The translations under genes and the position numbers were made by a program. Below are positions 40,812 to 50,614 of a stretch of 64,000 bases of DNA, piece after piece. Numbering within the stretch: position 1 is the first letter of the stretch; the number at the start of each line of letters is the position of its first letter. The DNA is from an uncultured Cryptobacterium sp. Its GTDB lineage: Bacteria; Actinomycetota; Coriobacteriia; Coriobacteriales; Eggerthellaceae. The DNA lies in contig CATYOF010000005.1 of the NCBI GenBank assembly GCA_958410215.1, positions 54,839 through 118,838 of the forward strand. The letters run 5' to 3'. The notes beneath the pieces were generated by a model that saw nothing but the letters and a program-made list of their open reading frames with translations, made no database searches and had not been told where the DNA came from.

Positions 40812-42182
40812 GTGCCAGATTCTCAGAACACTACCACTTCAGATATCAATAAAGCATTTCCTCAAAATATAGAAGCGGAACAAACCGTACTTGCGGCGTG
40901 CTTGCTGTCTACAGGGGTATTTGAAGAAGTTTCTCTTAAGTTGAAGCCGGAAAGTTTTTTCCGTCCTGCGCACCGCATTATTTTCGAAACCATGCGCGAA
41001 ATGAATTCGCGTTCCATTCCTATTGATGTAATTTCGGTATCCGACCACCTTAAAGCAAGCGGTCAACTAGAAGCGATTGGCGGCCAGTCATATTTGCTGG
41101 AACTTGCCGACAATACCTTTGCTTTTACCAGTTGGCAATATCATGCAGAAATTGTAGCCCGCGATGCTATGCGTCGTGAACTTTTGCGCGCCTCAGCGCA
41201 AATTACTTCTCTTGCCTATGATTCTCCTGCTGATCCCAAAGAATTGGTATCGCAGGCTGAAGCGGCCTTGTTTAACGTAACGGAACAAACGGTAAGTTCA
41301 ACGTTTAAAGATATTCAAACCTTGGTTATTGAAGCGAACGATGAAATTGCCGAAATGGCAAACCGTGCAGGAACCATGCAAGGTGTGCCTACCGGGTTTA
41401 CCGATGTGGATAAACTGTTCTGTGGTTTGCGTGGCGGTGACCTTATTATTTTGGCGGCACGTCCTGCGGTAGGCAAAACATCCTTTGCTATGAACCTTGC
41501 TACCAATGCGGCAAAACTAGGTTCAACGGTTGCGCTTTTTAGTTTGGAAATGTCTTCAGTGCAAATTACTCAGCGTGTTTTGGCAGCAGAAGCGGGTATG
41601 AGCTTGTCGCGATTGCGTGGCGGCATGTTGCAAGATAGCGACTGGAGTGAATTGGTACGTGTTTCGGCGGAGCTTTCCCAGTACGATTTGTATGTAGACG
41701 ATTCTCCTTCGCTTTCTATTGTGGAGCTGCGTACTAAAGCGCGCCGTATGATGCGTAACAAAAAGCAGGGACTTATTATTGTTGACTATCTGCAGTTAAT
41801 GCAGCCTGTTATTCCTCATCCCAATAATCGCGCAGTTGAAGTTGCGGAAATTTCTCGTGGTTTAAAAGTGCTTGCCAAAGAATTGAACGTGCCTATTTTG
41901 GCTTTGTCGCAGCTATCTCGTGGTGTGGAAACCCGTACCGATAAACGTCCGATGCTTTCCGACTTACGTGAATCGGGTTCTATCGAACAGGACGCGGACA
42001 TTGTTATGTTTCTTGATCGAAGTACCTCGGAAGCTGAAGCGGAATCCGATAAGCGTCCCGATTGGGGTATGGCGGAACTTATTGTGGCAAAGCACCGTAA
42101 TGGTCCTACGCGCGATATTCCTCTTACCTTTATTCCAGAATTTACTAAATTTACTAACCACTTTGACGATTCAGGATATTAA
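40812..42182 (+). CDS. dnaB: Replicative DNA helicase DnaB
   Basis: Hexameric 5'-3' replicative helicase (456 aa). The N-terminal domain has FPQNIEAEQTVLAACLLS. The RecA-like motor shows ARPAVGKTSFAMNLA (Walker A), LFSLEMSSVQITQRVL and LIIVDYLQLM (Walker B), with SQLSRGVETRTDKRPMLSDLRESGSIEQDADIVMFLDR near the C-terminus. No intein is present. The start is GTG 40812 with a GGGATGG site. It follows the ribosomal operon, as often seen in Firmicutes and Actinomycetota. Confidence 0.97.
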   Translation: MPDSQNTTTSDINKAFPQNIEAEQTVLAACLLSTGVFEEVSLKLKPESFFRPAHRIIFETMREMNSRSIPIDVISVSDHLKASGQLEAIGGQSYLLELADNTFAFTSWQYHAEIVARDAMRRELLRASAQITSLAYDSPADPKELVSQAEAALFNVTEQTVSSTFKDIQTLVIEANDEIAEMANRAGTMQGVPTGFTDVDKLFCGLRGGDLIILAARPAVGKTSFAMNLATNAAKLGSTVALFSLEMSSVQITQRVLAAEAGMSLSRLRGGMLQDSDWSELVRVSAELSQYDLYVDDSPSLSIVELRTKARRMMRNKKQGLIIVDYLQLMQPVIPHPNNRAVEVAEISRGLKVLAKELNVPILALSQLSRGVETRTDKRPMLSDLRESGSIEQDADIVMFLDRSTSEAEAESDKRPDWGMAELIVAKHRNGPTRDIPLTFIPEFTKFTNHFDDSGY

Positions 42183-42202
42183 TTCGCGTTACACTTTTGC
42201 GT

Positions 42203-43471
42203 ATGGAATCGGTAACGTTCATACATGCAGCGGATCTTCATTTAGGAGCCCCCTTTAAGGGACTACGTTCCCTTGCGCCCGATTGGGCAGAAGTACTGTT
42301 GCAAGCTATACCAGAAGCTTTCCGTAAGTTGGTTTCAACTGCAATTGCTGAACAGGTTGATTTTGTAGTTATTGCAGGGGATGTGTTTGATAATTCTCAT
42401 CCTTCGTATGCGGATTTTTCACTTTTTATTCAAGGGCTAAAGCAGCTTGATGAGGCGGGTATTCCAGTTTATCTGGTAACCGGTAATCACGATCCTTACA
42501 TTTCGTGGGATAATGCGTTTGCTACCTTACCCGCCAACACTCAAGTATTAGGGGCAACTAAACCGGAATTTACGTGTTACACGCGTGATAATAAACCTGT
42601 AGCTTTAATTGGCGGCCGGGGTTATTACACGCAATCATGGCCCCGCGAAGAGGATATCTCTGAGGGTATTTCACGTGAAACAGCCCGTGCTGAACTGGGA
42701 ATATATGCTCCTTTTATGATTGGTATTCTTCATACGGGCTTAGATATTGATCTTACACGCTCACCGGTAAACCCAAAAAAGCTCCTTAAGCGCGATGTGG
42801 ACTATTGGGCGTGTGGACATGTGCATCAGCCTCGCGTTCTTCCTTCGAAAGACGATCCTCGTATTGGGTATTCGGGGTGCCCTCAAGGGAGAGACATGAA
42901 AGAAGTGGGAGAACATGGCATCTTTAAGGTGACGCTTACTTCAGAATCGAAACATATTACCCGCAACGTTGAATTTATTCCTACGGCAAAAGTAGCCTGG
43001 CAACGCCTTACTTTGGATATTTCTGATTGTTCTACGATTGCCGATATTGAAGAAAAAATTATCAGTGCTGAATTTGCGCAAAACGCTCAAACAAGGGCTC
43101 AGCGGATGATCTTCCGTATCGCTCTTACGGGCCGCACCACCCTGCATACAGAATTGAATCCGGGAGTATTGGGTGATATTCGAAAGATTTTAAACGACGG
43201 ATATCCTTTCTTTTATGTGGATGCATTGCTTAATAAAACACTACCCTGTGTGAGCTATAAAACGCTTCGAAAAGAAGGATTATTCCCTGCGGTATATCTG
43301 GGAACAATGAATGATTGCCGCAATGAAAAAGATACGGTGTTGCTTGATTTGGAAAAGCAATTTTATCAACGAGATTTATCGCTTCCCAGTTCTTTGGAAA
43401 CAAAATATGACGAGCTTTGTAGTGAGGCTGAAACACTGGTACTTGATTTACTGGGACGGGATGATTTGTAA
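42203..43471 (+). CDS. YhaO-type metallophosphoesterase (SbcD/Mre11-like exonuclease subunit)
   Basis: 422 aa, DNA repair exonuclease family related to SbcD and Bacillus YhaO. Metal-binding motifs are HAADLHLG, VIAGDVFDNS, TGNHDPY, GILHTG and CGHVHQP, the complete phosphoesterase set. The preferred ATG 42203 lies seven bases after TACACT (42190-42195), a -10-like box, and no ribosome-binding site is present; a TTG two codons upstream is also in frame. It overlaps the next gene by one base (TAATG), implying a nuclease-ATPase complex. A parS-like site lies inside (42667-42682). Confidence 0.88.
   Translation: MESVTFIHAADLHLGAPFKGLRSLAPDWAEVLLQAIPEAFRKLVSTAIAEQVDFVVIAGDVFDNSHPSYADFSLFIQGLKQLDEAGIPVYLVTGNHDPYISWDNAFATLPANTQVLGATKPEFTCYTRDNKPVALIGGRGYYTQSWPREEDISEGISRETARAELGIYAPFMIGILHTGLDIDLTRSPVNPKKLLKRDVDYWACGHVHQPRVLPSKDDPRIGYSGCPQGRDMKEVGEHGIFKVTLTSESKHITRNVEFIPTAKVAWQRLTLDISDCSTIADIEEKIISAEFAQNAQTRAQRMIFRIALTGRTTLHTELNPGVLGDIRKILNDGYPFFYVDALLNKTLPCVSYKTLRKEGLFPAVYLGTMNDCRNEKDTVLLDLEKQFYQRDLSLPSSLETKYDELCSEAETLVLDLLGRDDL
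42667..42682. promoter_or_regulatory. parS-like 16-mer in the yhaO-like gene, one mismatch
   Basis: TATTTCACGTGAAACA retains the full CACGTG core and right half-site; it encodes ISRET in the gene. Confidence 0.55.
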
Positions 43472-45744
43472 TGGCGAAAAAAGCACTTGAAAAAATAAAG
43501 CCATCTCGTTCTAAAAAAAGTCAGGATGTTTTAGAGAACAAAGCAGCCGACAAAGCAAAAACGACAGGCTCTCAATTTTTCCTTGAGCATATAAAAATGA
43601 CCAGCTTTGGGAAGTTTGCCAACCTTATTGTGGGACCGTTTGGTCCTGGTATGAATGTAGTATTCGGACCAAACGAAGCAGGTAAAACTACCTTAAACGA
43701 ACTGGTAAAGGGAGTATTGTTTGGTTGGCCTGCCGCTCGTGGTGAAGCCAATCCCTATCGACCAGAAAATGCCGAACGATCAGGAAGTCTCTTTTTTAGG
43801 GATTCTTCATCAGATGAAGTTACTGAACTTAAGCGAATTAAGAATTCTGATGAACTAAATCCTCCCGCACCCTTACTGACTAATATCGATCGAGAAACGT
43901 ACGAAACCATGTTTTCGCTTACCAGCGATGAACTGTTGCGACTCGATAGGCATAGTGATATTACAGCACGACTTTTAACTGCAGGATCGGGTACTTCGTC
44001 TTCTCCGGCACACGCTTTAGAAGAAATAAACAATCGCATCAAAGCGCTGACGTCACGTTCTGCGCAAGTTCCGAACGCTATCGGCAATTTAAAAGCTGAA
44101 CAGATACATGTTAGACAGCAGGTGAATGAAGGTAGGAAAGAAGCAGATGCCCTACGAGAAGAGGAGCAGCTCCTAGCTTCGCTTCGTCCGCGTAAAGAAA
44201 TGATGCAAGATACGCAAGAACGTTTAAATAAAGAAATAGAAGAACTTAACCAGGCAGCCGCGCATATTTCTTCTCTTGATGCACGAATTACCTCACTGCA
44301 GCAGGAGCACGACGAAGCGCTCCAAGAAAATTCTGCAGCAAATACTGCAGGTGCAGCAACACCTGATGATGACATAGCTGAGTTGCTTACGCTCACTCAA
44401 GCAGAAGAATATCAACTTCGAGATACCTTGGATGAATTCGATGAGCGTCGTGCGAAGTTAGAACATGGCGTTGATAAAGCTCGTGAAGCTCTTAATGCTT
44501 CGCAGGCCGATTTTGAATTCCATATGGAAGAGGGCAGGCTTCAACAAAACTATACCCGTGCAAAAAAGCAACGCTGGGTGCAGCTTGCTTTTGCTGTGGC
44601 GGTTCCTGTTTTAATGGCGCTGATCGGCTTATACATTATTGATCTTGCCCGTAAAACCACCGGAGCAACCTATTTCATGGTGGGAGTAGTATTGGTATTG
44701 GTGGCTCTTCTTCTTGCTGCAGTGGGTATTGCCATCAGTATGCGCCCAACAAGAACTGAAGAAGAATGGGAAGACGATCGCGCGAAAAAAGAATGGGTAA
44801 TGCAACAAGATACTAAAACCCTTGAAGTGTGCGAGCGCCAAACCAAGGAATATGCGGCGGAAATTACCTCGTTTTTGGATGAACACGGCTTATCAGCCGC
44901 TTTGGGGTCAACGCGCCGTGCTCGACGGTTGCTTGACCAAGCAAAAGAATATCGTTCAGCGTGTGATTTAGCAGCACAAGCAAAAAAAGCGCATATGGTT
45001 CATCTTTCATCGCTTGCTCGTGATATCAAAAAAGCGCAGCAAGACAGACAGGAAGTGTGTCTGGCTATAGGTCTTGATGCGCAAGCCGAAGTTGCCGATG
45101 TGGAGCAACTTATTAAACGTAAATCGGAAGAGCGCAGTAAAACAGCACTTTTAATAGGGGAAACCGAACGTCAAATTGGAGAAATTACTGAACGTCTTCA
45201 TTCAGCTCGTAAAAATAATTCATTTGATGAAATGAAGTTTCAGAGTGAAACCATAGAAGCACGTTTAAAGGATTCTTATCGGGATTTAGCAGTACTTCTT
45301 TTAGCTAAGCGAACCTTGGAAGAAGCTATAGCTCAATGGGAGAAAAAAAGTCAGCCTGAAGTGTATCGCTGTGCATCTCGTTTGCTTTCCCAGATGACCG
45401 ATGGTTTGTGGCAAACGGTACGAATGAACGCCCAGGGCGATATTGAAGTGGTGGATGCTATCAAGACCACTCGTCCTCCCCAGTTGCTCTCTTTGGGTAC
45501 CAGGCAGCAGCTCTATCTCAGTTTACGTATTGCACTGTTGATGACGGCAGAAAATGTTGGCCGTGGTCTTCCTATTATGTGTGATGACATTTTGGTAAAT
45601 TTCGATGATACTCGTCGTATTCAGGCAGTGCGTGCCCTGTTGGAGTTGGCACAGAAACGCCAAGTTATTCTTTTTACGTGCCATAAAGACATTGCAACCT
45701 TGGTTTGCGAAGCTGATTCAAACTCTAAATTGATTGAACTGTAG
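43471..45744 (+). CDS. YhaN-like SMC-type ATPase with central membrane hairpin
   Basis: 757 aa, AAA/ABC-type ATPase of the SbcC/RecN/YhaN group, probable partner of the preceding nuclease. Walker A FGPNEAGKTTLNELVKGVLFGWP is near residue 70. Long coiled coils (about 200-360 and 430-620) flank two adjacent hydrophobic stretches (WVQLAFAVAVPVLMALIGLYII and YFMVGVVLVLVALLLAAVGIAIS), a membrane hairpin. The C-terminal signature LLSLGTRQQLYLSLRIALLM and Walker B LPIMCDDILVNFDD complete the head. Membrane tethering of an SbcCD-like machine is known for Bacillus YhaN-type proteins only by sequence; function here is inferred. Confidence 0.88.
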   Translation: MAKKALEKIKPSRSKKSQDVLENKAADKAKTTGSQFFLEHIKMTSFGKFANLIVGPFGPGMNVVFGPNEAGKTTLNELVKGVLFGWPAARGEANPYRPENAERSGSLFFRDSSSDEVTELKRIKNSDELNPPAPLLTNIDRETYETMFSLTSDELLRLDRHSDITARLLTAGSGTSSSPAHALEEINNRIKALTSRSAQVPNAIGNLKAEQIHVRQQVNEGRKEADALREEEQLLASLRPRKEMMQDTQERLNKEIEELNQAAAHISSLDARITSLQQEHDEALQENSAANTAGAATPDDDIAELLTLTQAEEYQLRDTLDEFDERRAKLEHGVDKAREALNASQADFEFHMEEGRLQQNYTRAKKQRWVQLAFAVAVPVLMALIGLYIIDLARKTTGATYFMVGVVLVLVALLLAAVGIAISMRPTRTEEEWEDDRAKKEWVMQQDTKTLEVCERQTKEYAAEITSFLDEHGLSAALGSTRRARRLLDQAKEYRSACDLAAQAKKAHMVHLSSLARDIKKAQQDRQEVCLAIGLDAQAEVADVEQLIKRKSEERSKTALLIGETERQIGEITERLHSARKNNSFDEMKFQSETIEARLKDSYRDLAVLLLAKRTLEEAIAQWEKKSQPEVYRCASRLLSQMTDGLWQTVRMNAQGDIEVVDAIKTTRPPQLLSLGTRQQLYLSLRIALLMTAENVGRGLPIMCDDILVNFDDTRRIQAVRALLELAQKRQVILFTCHKDIATLVCEADSNSKLIEL

Positions 45745-45857
45745 TATTATTCCTGTGTTAGTTAGGTTTTAACGTGCGTTATCGCGTAAAATCTAACTTT
45801 GTGCAAGCGTTAGATTTGCGCTTTGCAGGTATTAATAAAACATCGAAAGGACCTTAC

Positions 45858-47153
45858 ATGCCAAGCACGGTTCTCCTTGGCGCTCAATGGGGCGACGAGG
45901 GAAAAGGCAAAATCACTGACCTTATTTCGAGTGATTATGATTATGTTGTTCGCTATCAGGGAGGAAATAACGCCGGGCATACGGTAATTCATGGCGATAC
46001 CAAGCTTGCGTTGCATCTTATTCCTTCAGGCGTAATGTATGACCACATTACGCCCGTTATTGGAAACGGTTGCGTTATTGATCCTAAAGTTCTTGTTGAA
46101 GAAATGAAGATGCTCGAAGATTCAGGTTTTCCTTGCGATCGTCTTCGTATTTCTTGCGATGCTCACATCATCATGCCTTACCACATTGATTTAGACGGAG
46201 CATCGGAACGTCATCTTGGTAAGCATAAAATTGGTACTACCAATCGTGGTATTGGTCCTGCTTACGAAGATAAGTTTGCACGAAATGGCATCCGTGTTCA
46301 GGATTTGCTGGATGAAAAAATCTTCCGTGAAAAGCTTGAAGCTGCCTTGGCTATTAAAAACCAAGTTCTTACTAAGATTTACAATCTGAAGCCTTATACG
46401 GTTGATCAGATTTGCGAAATGTATCTGCCTTATGCAGAGGTAATGCGCAAGCATATGGCAGAAACAACTCAGATGTTAAACGCCGCACTTCGTGAAAACA
46501 AAAACATTTTGTTCGAAGGCGCACAGGGAACCATGCTCGACATTGACCATGGCACCTATCCTTTCGTTACTTCGTCTTCTTGTTGCGCGGGTGGCGCACC
46601 TACTGGTTCTGGTGTAGGACCTAAGGCAATCGATAAGGTTTTGGGTATTGCAAAAGCCTACATTACGCGCGTTGGTTCTGGTCCTTTCCCTACTGAACTT
46701 CACGATGAAACGGCCGAGCTGCTTTGTAAGGTAGGCGGCGAATACGGCGTTACCACAGGACGCAAACGTCGTTGCGGTTGGTTTGACGCGGTGCAGGCTC
46801 GCTATGCTGTAGAAGTTAATTCCATGACTGATATGGCACTTACCAAGCTTGATGTTCTTTCCTGTGTACCAACCATTAAGGTGTGCGTAGGTTACGAAGC
46901 CGATGGTGTTCGCTACGACTACTTCCCTATGCAGCATTCGGTTATCTATCCGAAGAATGTAACGCCTATTTATGAAGAACTTCCTGGCTGGGAAGGTATT
47001 GATATTTCTGATTGCAAGAAATTTGAAGACTTGCCTGCAAATGCTCAGCGTTATGTTACGTATCTTGAAGAAGTTACGGGCGTTCATGCTTCCCTTATTG
47101 CCGTTGGTCCTGATAGAAATCAGACTATTTTTAATGGTTGGGAAAGCCGCTAA
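45858..47153 (+). CDS. purA: Adenylosuccinate synthetase
   Basis: Converts IMP, aspartate and GTP to adenylosuccinate (431 aa), the first committed step to AMP. The N-terminal P-loop GAQWGDEGKGKITDL is diagnostic, with QGGNNAGHTV, the GTTNRGIGPAYEDK motif, FEGAQGTMLDIDHGTYPFVTSS and TGRKRRCGWFDA downstream. ATG 45858 is chosen for its GAAAGGA site and the conserved MPSTVLLGAQWG, although the frame is open 28 codons upstream. purB is encoded 14 kb away in the same window. Confidence 0.97.
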   Translation: MPSTVLLGAQWGDEGKGKITDLISSDYDYVVRYQGGNNAGHTVIHGDTKLALHLIPSGVMYDHITPVIGNGCVIDPKVLVEEMKMLEDSGFPCDRLRISCDAHIIMPYHIDLDGASERHLGKHKIGTTNRGIGPAYEDKFARNGIRVQDLLDEKIFREKLEAALAIKNQVLTKIYNLKPYTVDQICEMYLPYAEVMRKHMAETTQMLNAALRENKNILFEGAQGTMLDIDHGTYPFVTSSSCCAGGAPTGSGVGPKAIDKVLGIAKAYITRVGSGPFPTELHDETAELLCKVGGEYGVTTGRKRRCGWFDAVQARYAVEVNSMTDMALTKLDVLSCVPTIKVCVGYEADGVRYDYFPMQHSVIYPKNVTPIYEELPGWEGIDISDCKKFEDLPANAQRYVTYLEEVTGVHASLIAVGPDRNQTIFNGWESR

Positions 47154-47181
47154 CGTGCAAAGAAGCAAAAAATGACACAAC

Positions 47182-47218
47182 AAGCACCTTCGCAGGACTT
47201 CTGTGGAGGTGCTTTGCG
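47182..47218 (+). terminator. Probable purA terminator
   Basis: AAGCACCT (47182-47189) pairs with AGGTGCTT (47207-47214) around a loop with a smaller internal pairing; the T tail is weak (TTGCGTTG). Confidence 0.5.
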
Positions 47219-47316
47219 TTGAGGGCGATAAAATAAGCCGTACATATTCGCTATAAAGTAAACTATAAACACTTTAACTAAGGGCGCTTGATGCCCGGTG
47301 AGTGAAAGGTAAAACA

Positions 47317-48612
47317 GTGAACATTCTTGTTCTTGGTGGCGGTGGCCGCGAACATGCTATCGCTTGGGCGTTGTCCCAGTCTCCTCGTTGTGATCAGCTC
47401 TATGTTGCTCCTGGTAATGGCGGAACTGCTTCGATTGCTCAGAATGTAAAAACTCTTGATGCTGAAGATGGTGAAGCGGTACTTGCGTTTGCAAAGGATC
47501 ATGAAATTGGTCTTGTAGTAGTGGGTCCCGAAGCGCCTCTCGTAGTAGGTGTTGCTGATATTGTTCGCGCAGGTGGAATTCCTGTTTTCGGCCCTGATGC
47601 ACAAGGTGCTCAGCTTGAAGGCTCTAAAACGTATTCCAAAGAATTTATGGAAGCCAATGGTATCCCAACAGCGCGTTATGCAAGTTTCACCAATGCTGCA
47701 GATGCGCGTGCATACTGCGAAGAACTCGGCGCTCCTTTAGTGGTAAAAGCTGATGGTCTGGCAGCAGGTAAAGGCGTTATTGTGGCTGAAACACTAGAAG
47801 CCGCTCTTGATGCGGTAGATAGTTGCTTTAGTGGCACCTTTGGTGAAGCAGGAAGCCGCGTGGTAGTAGAAGAGATGCTTACTGGTCCTGAATGTTCTTT
47901 GCTAGCTTTTGTTTCAAACGGAAAAGCATTTTGCATGGCACCAGCTCAAGACCATAAGCGAGCTTATGATGGCGATCTTGGCCCCAACACCGGTGGTATG
48001 GGTGTTTATTCTCCAGTGCCCATTGTGACTGATGAAGAAATGGCTGCAATGGTATCTGTTATGGAAACTGCAGCTGCTGCTACTGCTCAAGATCCTTTTA
48101 AAACCGACTATCGTGGATGTCTCTATGGTGGCTTCATGCTTACTCCTGAAGGACCTAAAGTACTTGAATTTAATGCACGCTTTGGTGATCCTGAAACACA
48201 AGTAGTTTTGCCTCGCCTCCAGGGTGATTTGGTGGATATTATGCTTGCGGTAGCTGAAGGGCGTCCTGAAGACATTGAGCTCTCATGGTCTAATAAATGG
48301 GCCGTAAGTGTGGTACTTGCCAGCGGCGGTTATCCCGGTTCGTATGAAAAAGGCAAGGTTATTTTAGGTGTATCTGAAGCGGAACGCTTGGATGACGTTA
48401 TCGTATTTCATGCGGGTACCGCACTGAACAATGATGGCGAATTAATTACCGCGGGTGGCCGCGTACTAAATGTAGTCGCATTGGGTGATACGTTCGAAGA
48501 AGCACGTAATCGCGCTTATGAGGCATGTAATCTTATCAAGTTTGAAGATATGCAATTCCGCAGTGATATTGGGAAACGTGCTCTTCTTGGCCGTAGCGCT
48601 TGGGATGCGTAA
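47317..48612 (+). CDS. purD: Phosphoribosylamine--glycine ligase
   Basis: ATP-grasp ligase of purine synthesis (431 aa), making GAR from phosphoribosylamine and glycine. It begins MNILVLGGGGREHAIAWALSQSP. VVVGPEAPLVVGVADIV, the ATP-grasp VVKADGLAAGKGVIVA, and the metal-binding MLTPEGPKVLEFNARFGDPETQ are clear. GTG 47317 is preferred over GTG 47302 because AAGGT lies about eight bases upstream and the conserved N-terminus starts here. Confidence 0.97.
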   Translation: MNILVLGGGGREHAIAWALSQSPRCDQLYVAPGNGGTASIAQNVKTLDAEDGEAVLAFAKDHEIGLVVVGPEAPLVVGVADIVRAGGIPVFGPDAQGAQLEGSKTYSKEFMEANGIPTARYASFTNAADARAYCEELGAPLVVKADGLAAGKGVIVAETLEAALDAVDSCFSGTFGEAGSRVVVEEMLTGPECSLLAFVSNGKAFCMAPAQDHKRAYDGDLGPNTGGMGVYSPVPIVTDEEMAAMVSVMETAAAATAQDPFKTDYRGCLYGGFMLTPEGPKVLEFNARFGDPETQVVLPRLQGDLVDIMLAVAEGRPEDIELSWSNKWAVSVVLASGGYPGSYEKGKVILGVSEAERLDDVIVFHAGTALNNDGELITAGGRVLNVVALGDTFEEARNRAYEACNLIKFEDMQFRSDIGKRALLGRSAWDA

Positions 48613-48680
48613 AAAAATTACTTGACGGATTTAAGGACTATCGGTACAATTTCGTTTCGCGTCATACATAAGACGTAACT

Positions 48681-48756
48681 GGTTGGGTAGCTCAGCTGGT
48701 AGAGCAGCGGATTGAAAATCCGCGTGTCGCGGGTTCAAGTCCCGCCCCGACCACCA
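48681..48756 (+). tRNA. tRNA-Phe (GAA)
   Basis: A 76-base cloverleaf with encoded CCA. The acceptor stem GGTTGGG pairs with CCCGACC, the anticodon loop is TTGAAAA (GAA), and the T loop is TTCAAGT. It is followed by a CCCCGC-ATAT-GCGGGG terminator. Confidence 0.97.
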
Positions 48757-48768
48757 TTTACATTGTGA

Positions 48769-48792
48769 AGCCCCGCATATGCGGGGTTTTTT
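48769..48792 (+). terminator. tRNA-Phe terminator
   Basis: CCCCGC ATAT GCGGGG (48771-48786) followed by TTTTTT. Confidence 0.93.
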
Positions 48793-48898
48793 CACATAAC
48801 AGGTAATTTGTGGCAAAAAATTAAGGGGATAATTCTTACATTTCTCGGGGCGCTCAAGGGCCTTTGATAAAATATCTGAAAATATGAAAGAAGGACCG

Positions 48899-50614
48899 AT
48901 GATCGATTTTTCCATTCAGGGTATATATCCTCCTTCGCTTCAGGCACTTGTTGACGGTAAGGTAGCAAGTCGCATTCACAGCAAGGATGCAACGCTTTAT
49001 AACTTTTCTGAAGAAGCACAAGCTTGTGCACAGGATTTCATGGGCTGGGCAACGCTGGCCACCAACCCTCCTTGTCCCATTGAGGAAATTCAGTCATTTG
49101 CCAATGAGATGATTAAAAAAGGCTTAAAGGCTGTGGTGTTAATTGGTCAGGGTGGATCAACTCAGGCACCTATGACTTTAACGAAGTATAACAAACCCGA
49201 TTCTTCTTCTATCGCATTCAAAACGCTCGACTCGGTTTCTCCTGTTCGTGTGCGTACCATCATGTCTCAGTGCGATCCTGAACACACGCTTATTATTCAA
49301 TCTTCCAAATCGGGTGGTACGATCGAACCTTCTTTGGTTATGAAGGCGGTTCGTGATGTACTGGCGGAAAGCTTGCCAGAAGAAGAAATTCCTAAGCATC
49401 TGGTAGCCATTACCGATCCTGGTTCTGATTTGGAAAAGCGTGCGCTTGAAGAAGGCTGGGCAAGGCTGTTTTTGGGCGAACCAACGGTGGGCGGTCGTTA
49501 TTCGGCACTTTCGGTATTCGGTTTGGTGCCAGCAGCACTGGTTGGTATGGATATTGCTTCTCTTATTGAAAGCGCTCGCGAAGCGGAAGAAATCTGCGCT
49601 TCAGATGACCTTGATAATCCCGCTTCGAATCTGGCGGCCTTCCTGTTTGATACCTACGAACGGGGACGCGATAAATTTTCCTTATTTACACCCAAGCGCG
49701 GCCGTGTTTTAGGCTTGTGGATTGAACAGCTTGTGGCAGAAAGCCTAGGCAAAAATGGGCTTGGTATTTTACCGAATATCGAGGTTGACTCGCTGGTACT
49801 GCGCGAAGATCCAAAGGATCGTACGGTTATTACGTACAACACTAAAACCGATTTGTGGGACGACCGTCAAAACTTTAATCATGCCCTTGAATTTCTTGAT
49901 CCCGCTATTCCCCAGATGCACTTTAAAGTGCTCAATGTAGAAGATTTAGCAGCACATTTTGTTATGTGGGAATACGCTATTGCTATGGTTGGCTATCTTA
50001 TGAAGGTATGCCCCTTCGATCAGCCGGATGTTGCGGTAGCAAAGGCAGAGGTTTTACATATTTTGGCAGAAGGTGCCCGTGAGCCTGAATTTGTTCAAAA
50101 TGGATTGGCGGATGTGCCTATTGGCAAAGTTGAGGTTCATATTTCGGAAACCCTTCGCGATAAGGTAACCGAACCGGAACTCGAAGCGGTACTGCGCGCG
50201 CTCTTTGGCAGTATTGAAGCGGGCGATTATTTCTCCTTCAACGCATTTTTGCCTTTTGCAGGTGAAGGACGTCGTGAAGCGATTGAAGAAATTCGCCATA
50301 CAGTTGCTTCCCGCTACGGGGTTGCTTCCTGTTTGGAAATTGGTCCTCGTTACCTTCATTCTACTGGTCAGTTGCATAAGGGTGGTCCTAATAAGGGGGT
50401 ATTCCTTATTCTTTCGGCTGATGAACCAAAAGATATAGAAGTAGATGATCCCCGCGCTAAAAGTTTAGGCGAACTGGCTAAGGCACAAGCATCGGGAGAC
50501 TTTACTATTTTGTCGTCGCGTGGACGTCGTTGTGTTCATATTCATCTTCCCGATAATTCGGCGGTTTCTATTCGGGCGTTAGCTAAGGCGTTCAAGAAAG
50601 TGGTGTATGCATGA
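48899..50614 (+). CDS. pgi: Glucose-6-phosphate isomerase
   Basis: Interconverts glucose-6-phosphate and fructose-6-phosphate (571 aa). The sugar-phosphate isomerase pattern shows VVLIGQGGSTQAPMTL, IIQSSKSGGTIEPSLVM, VGGRYSALSVFGLVPAAL and GLWIEQLVAESLGKNGLGILP. The C-terminal part, including IGPRYLHSTGQLHKGGPNKGVFL, resembles the isomerase half of transaldolase-isomerase fusions, but no transaldolase domain is present. ATG 48899 has AAGAAGGA upstream; an ATG five codons earlier lacks one. The stop overlaps hypF (ATGA). Confidence 0.92.
   Translation: MIDFSIQGIYPPSLQALVDGKVASRIHSKDATLYNFSEEAQACAQDFMGWATLATNPPCPIEEIQSFANEMIKKGLKAVVLIGQGGSTQAPMTLTKYNKPDSSSIAFKTLDSVSPVRVRTIMSQCDPEHTLIIQSSKSGGTIEPSLVMKAVRDVLAESLPEEEIPKHLVAITDPGSDLEKRALEEGWARLFLGEPTVGGRYSALSVFGLVPAALVGMDIASLIESAREAEEICASDDLDNPASNLAAFLFDTYERGRDKFSLFTPKRGRVLGLWIEQLVAESLGKNGLGILPNIEVDSLVLREDPKDRTVITYNTKTDLWDDRQNFNHALEFLDPAIPQMHFKVLNVEDLAAHFVMWEYAIAMVGYLMKVCPFDQPDVAVAKAEVLHILAEGAREPEFVQNGLADVPIGKVEVHISETLRDKVTEPELEAVLRALFGSIEAGDYFSFNAFLPFAGEGRREAIEEIRHTVASRYGVASCLEIGPRYLHSTGQLHKGGPNKGVFLILSADEPKDIEVDDPRAKSLGELAKAQASGDFTILSSRGRRCVHIHLPDNSAVSIRALAKAFKKVVYA

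Noticed and set aside
43755..44396. 213-codon Ser-rich frame antisense to the YhaN-like gene.
   Set aside because: It mirrors a coiled-coil coding region; serine richness comes from complementing Glu/Ala codons.
46476..47183. 235-codon minus-strand frame antisense to purA.
   Set aside because: It lies fully opposite a conserved gene, lacks a start signal and has no recognisable domain.
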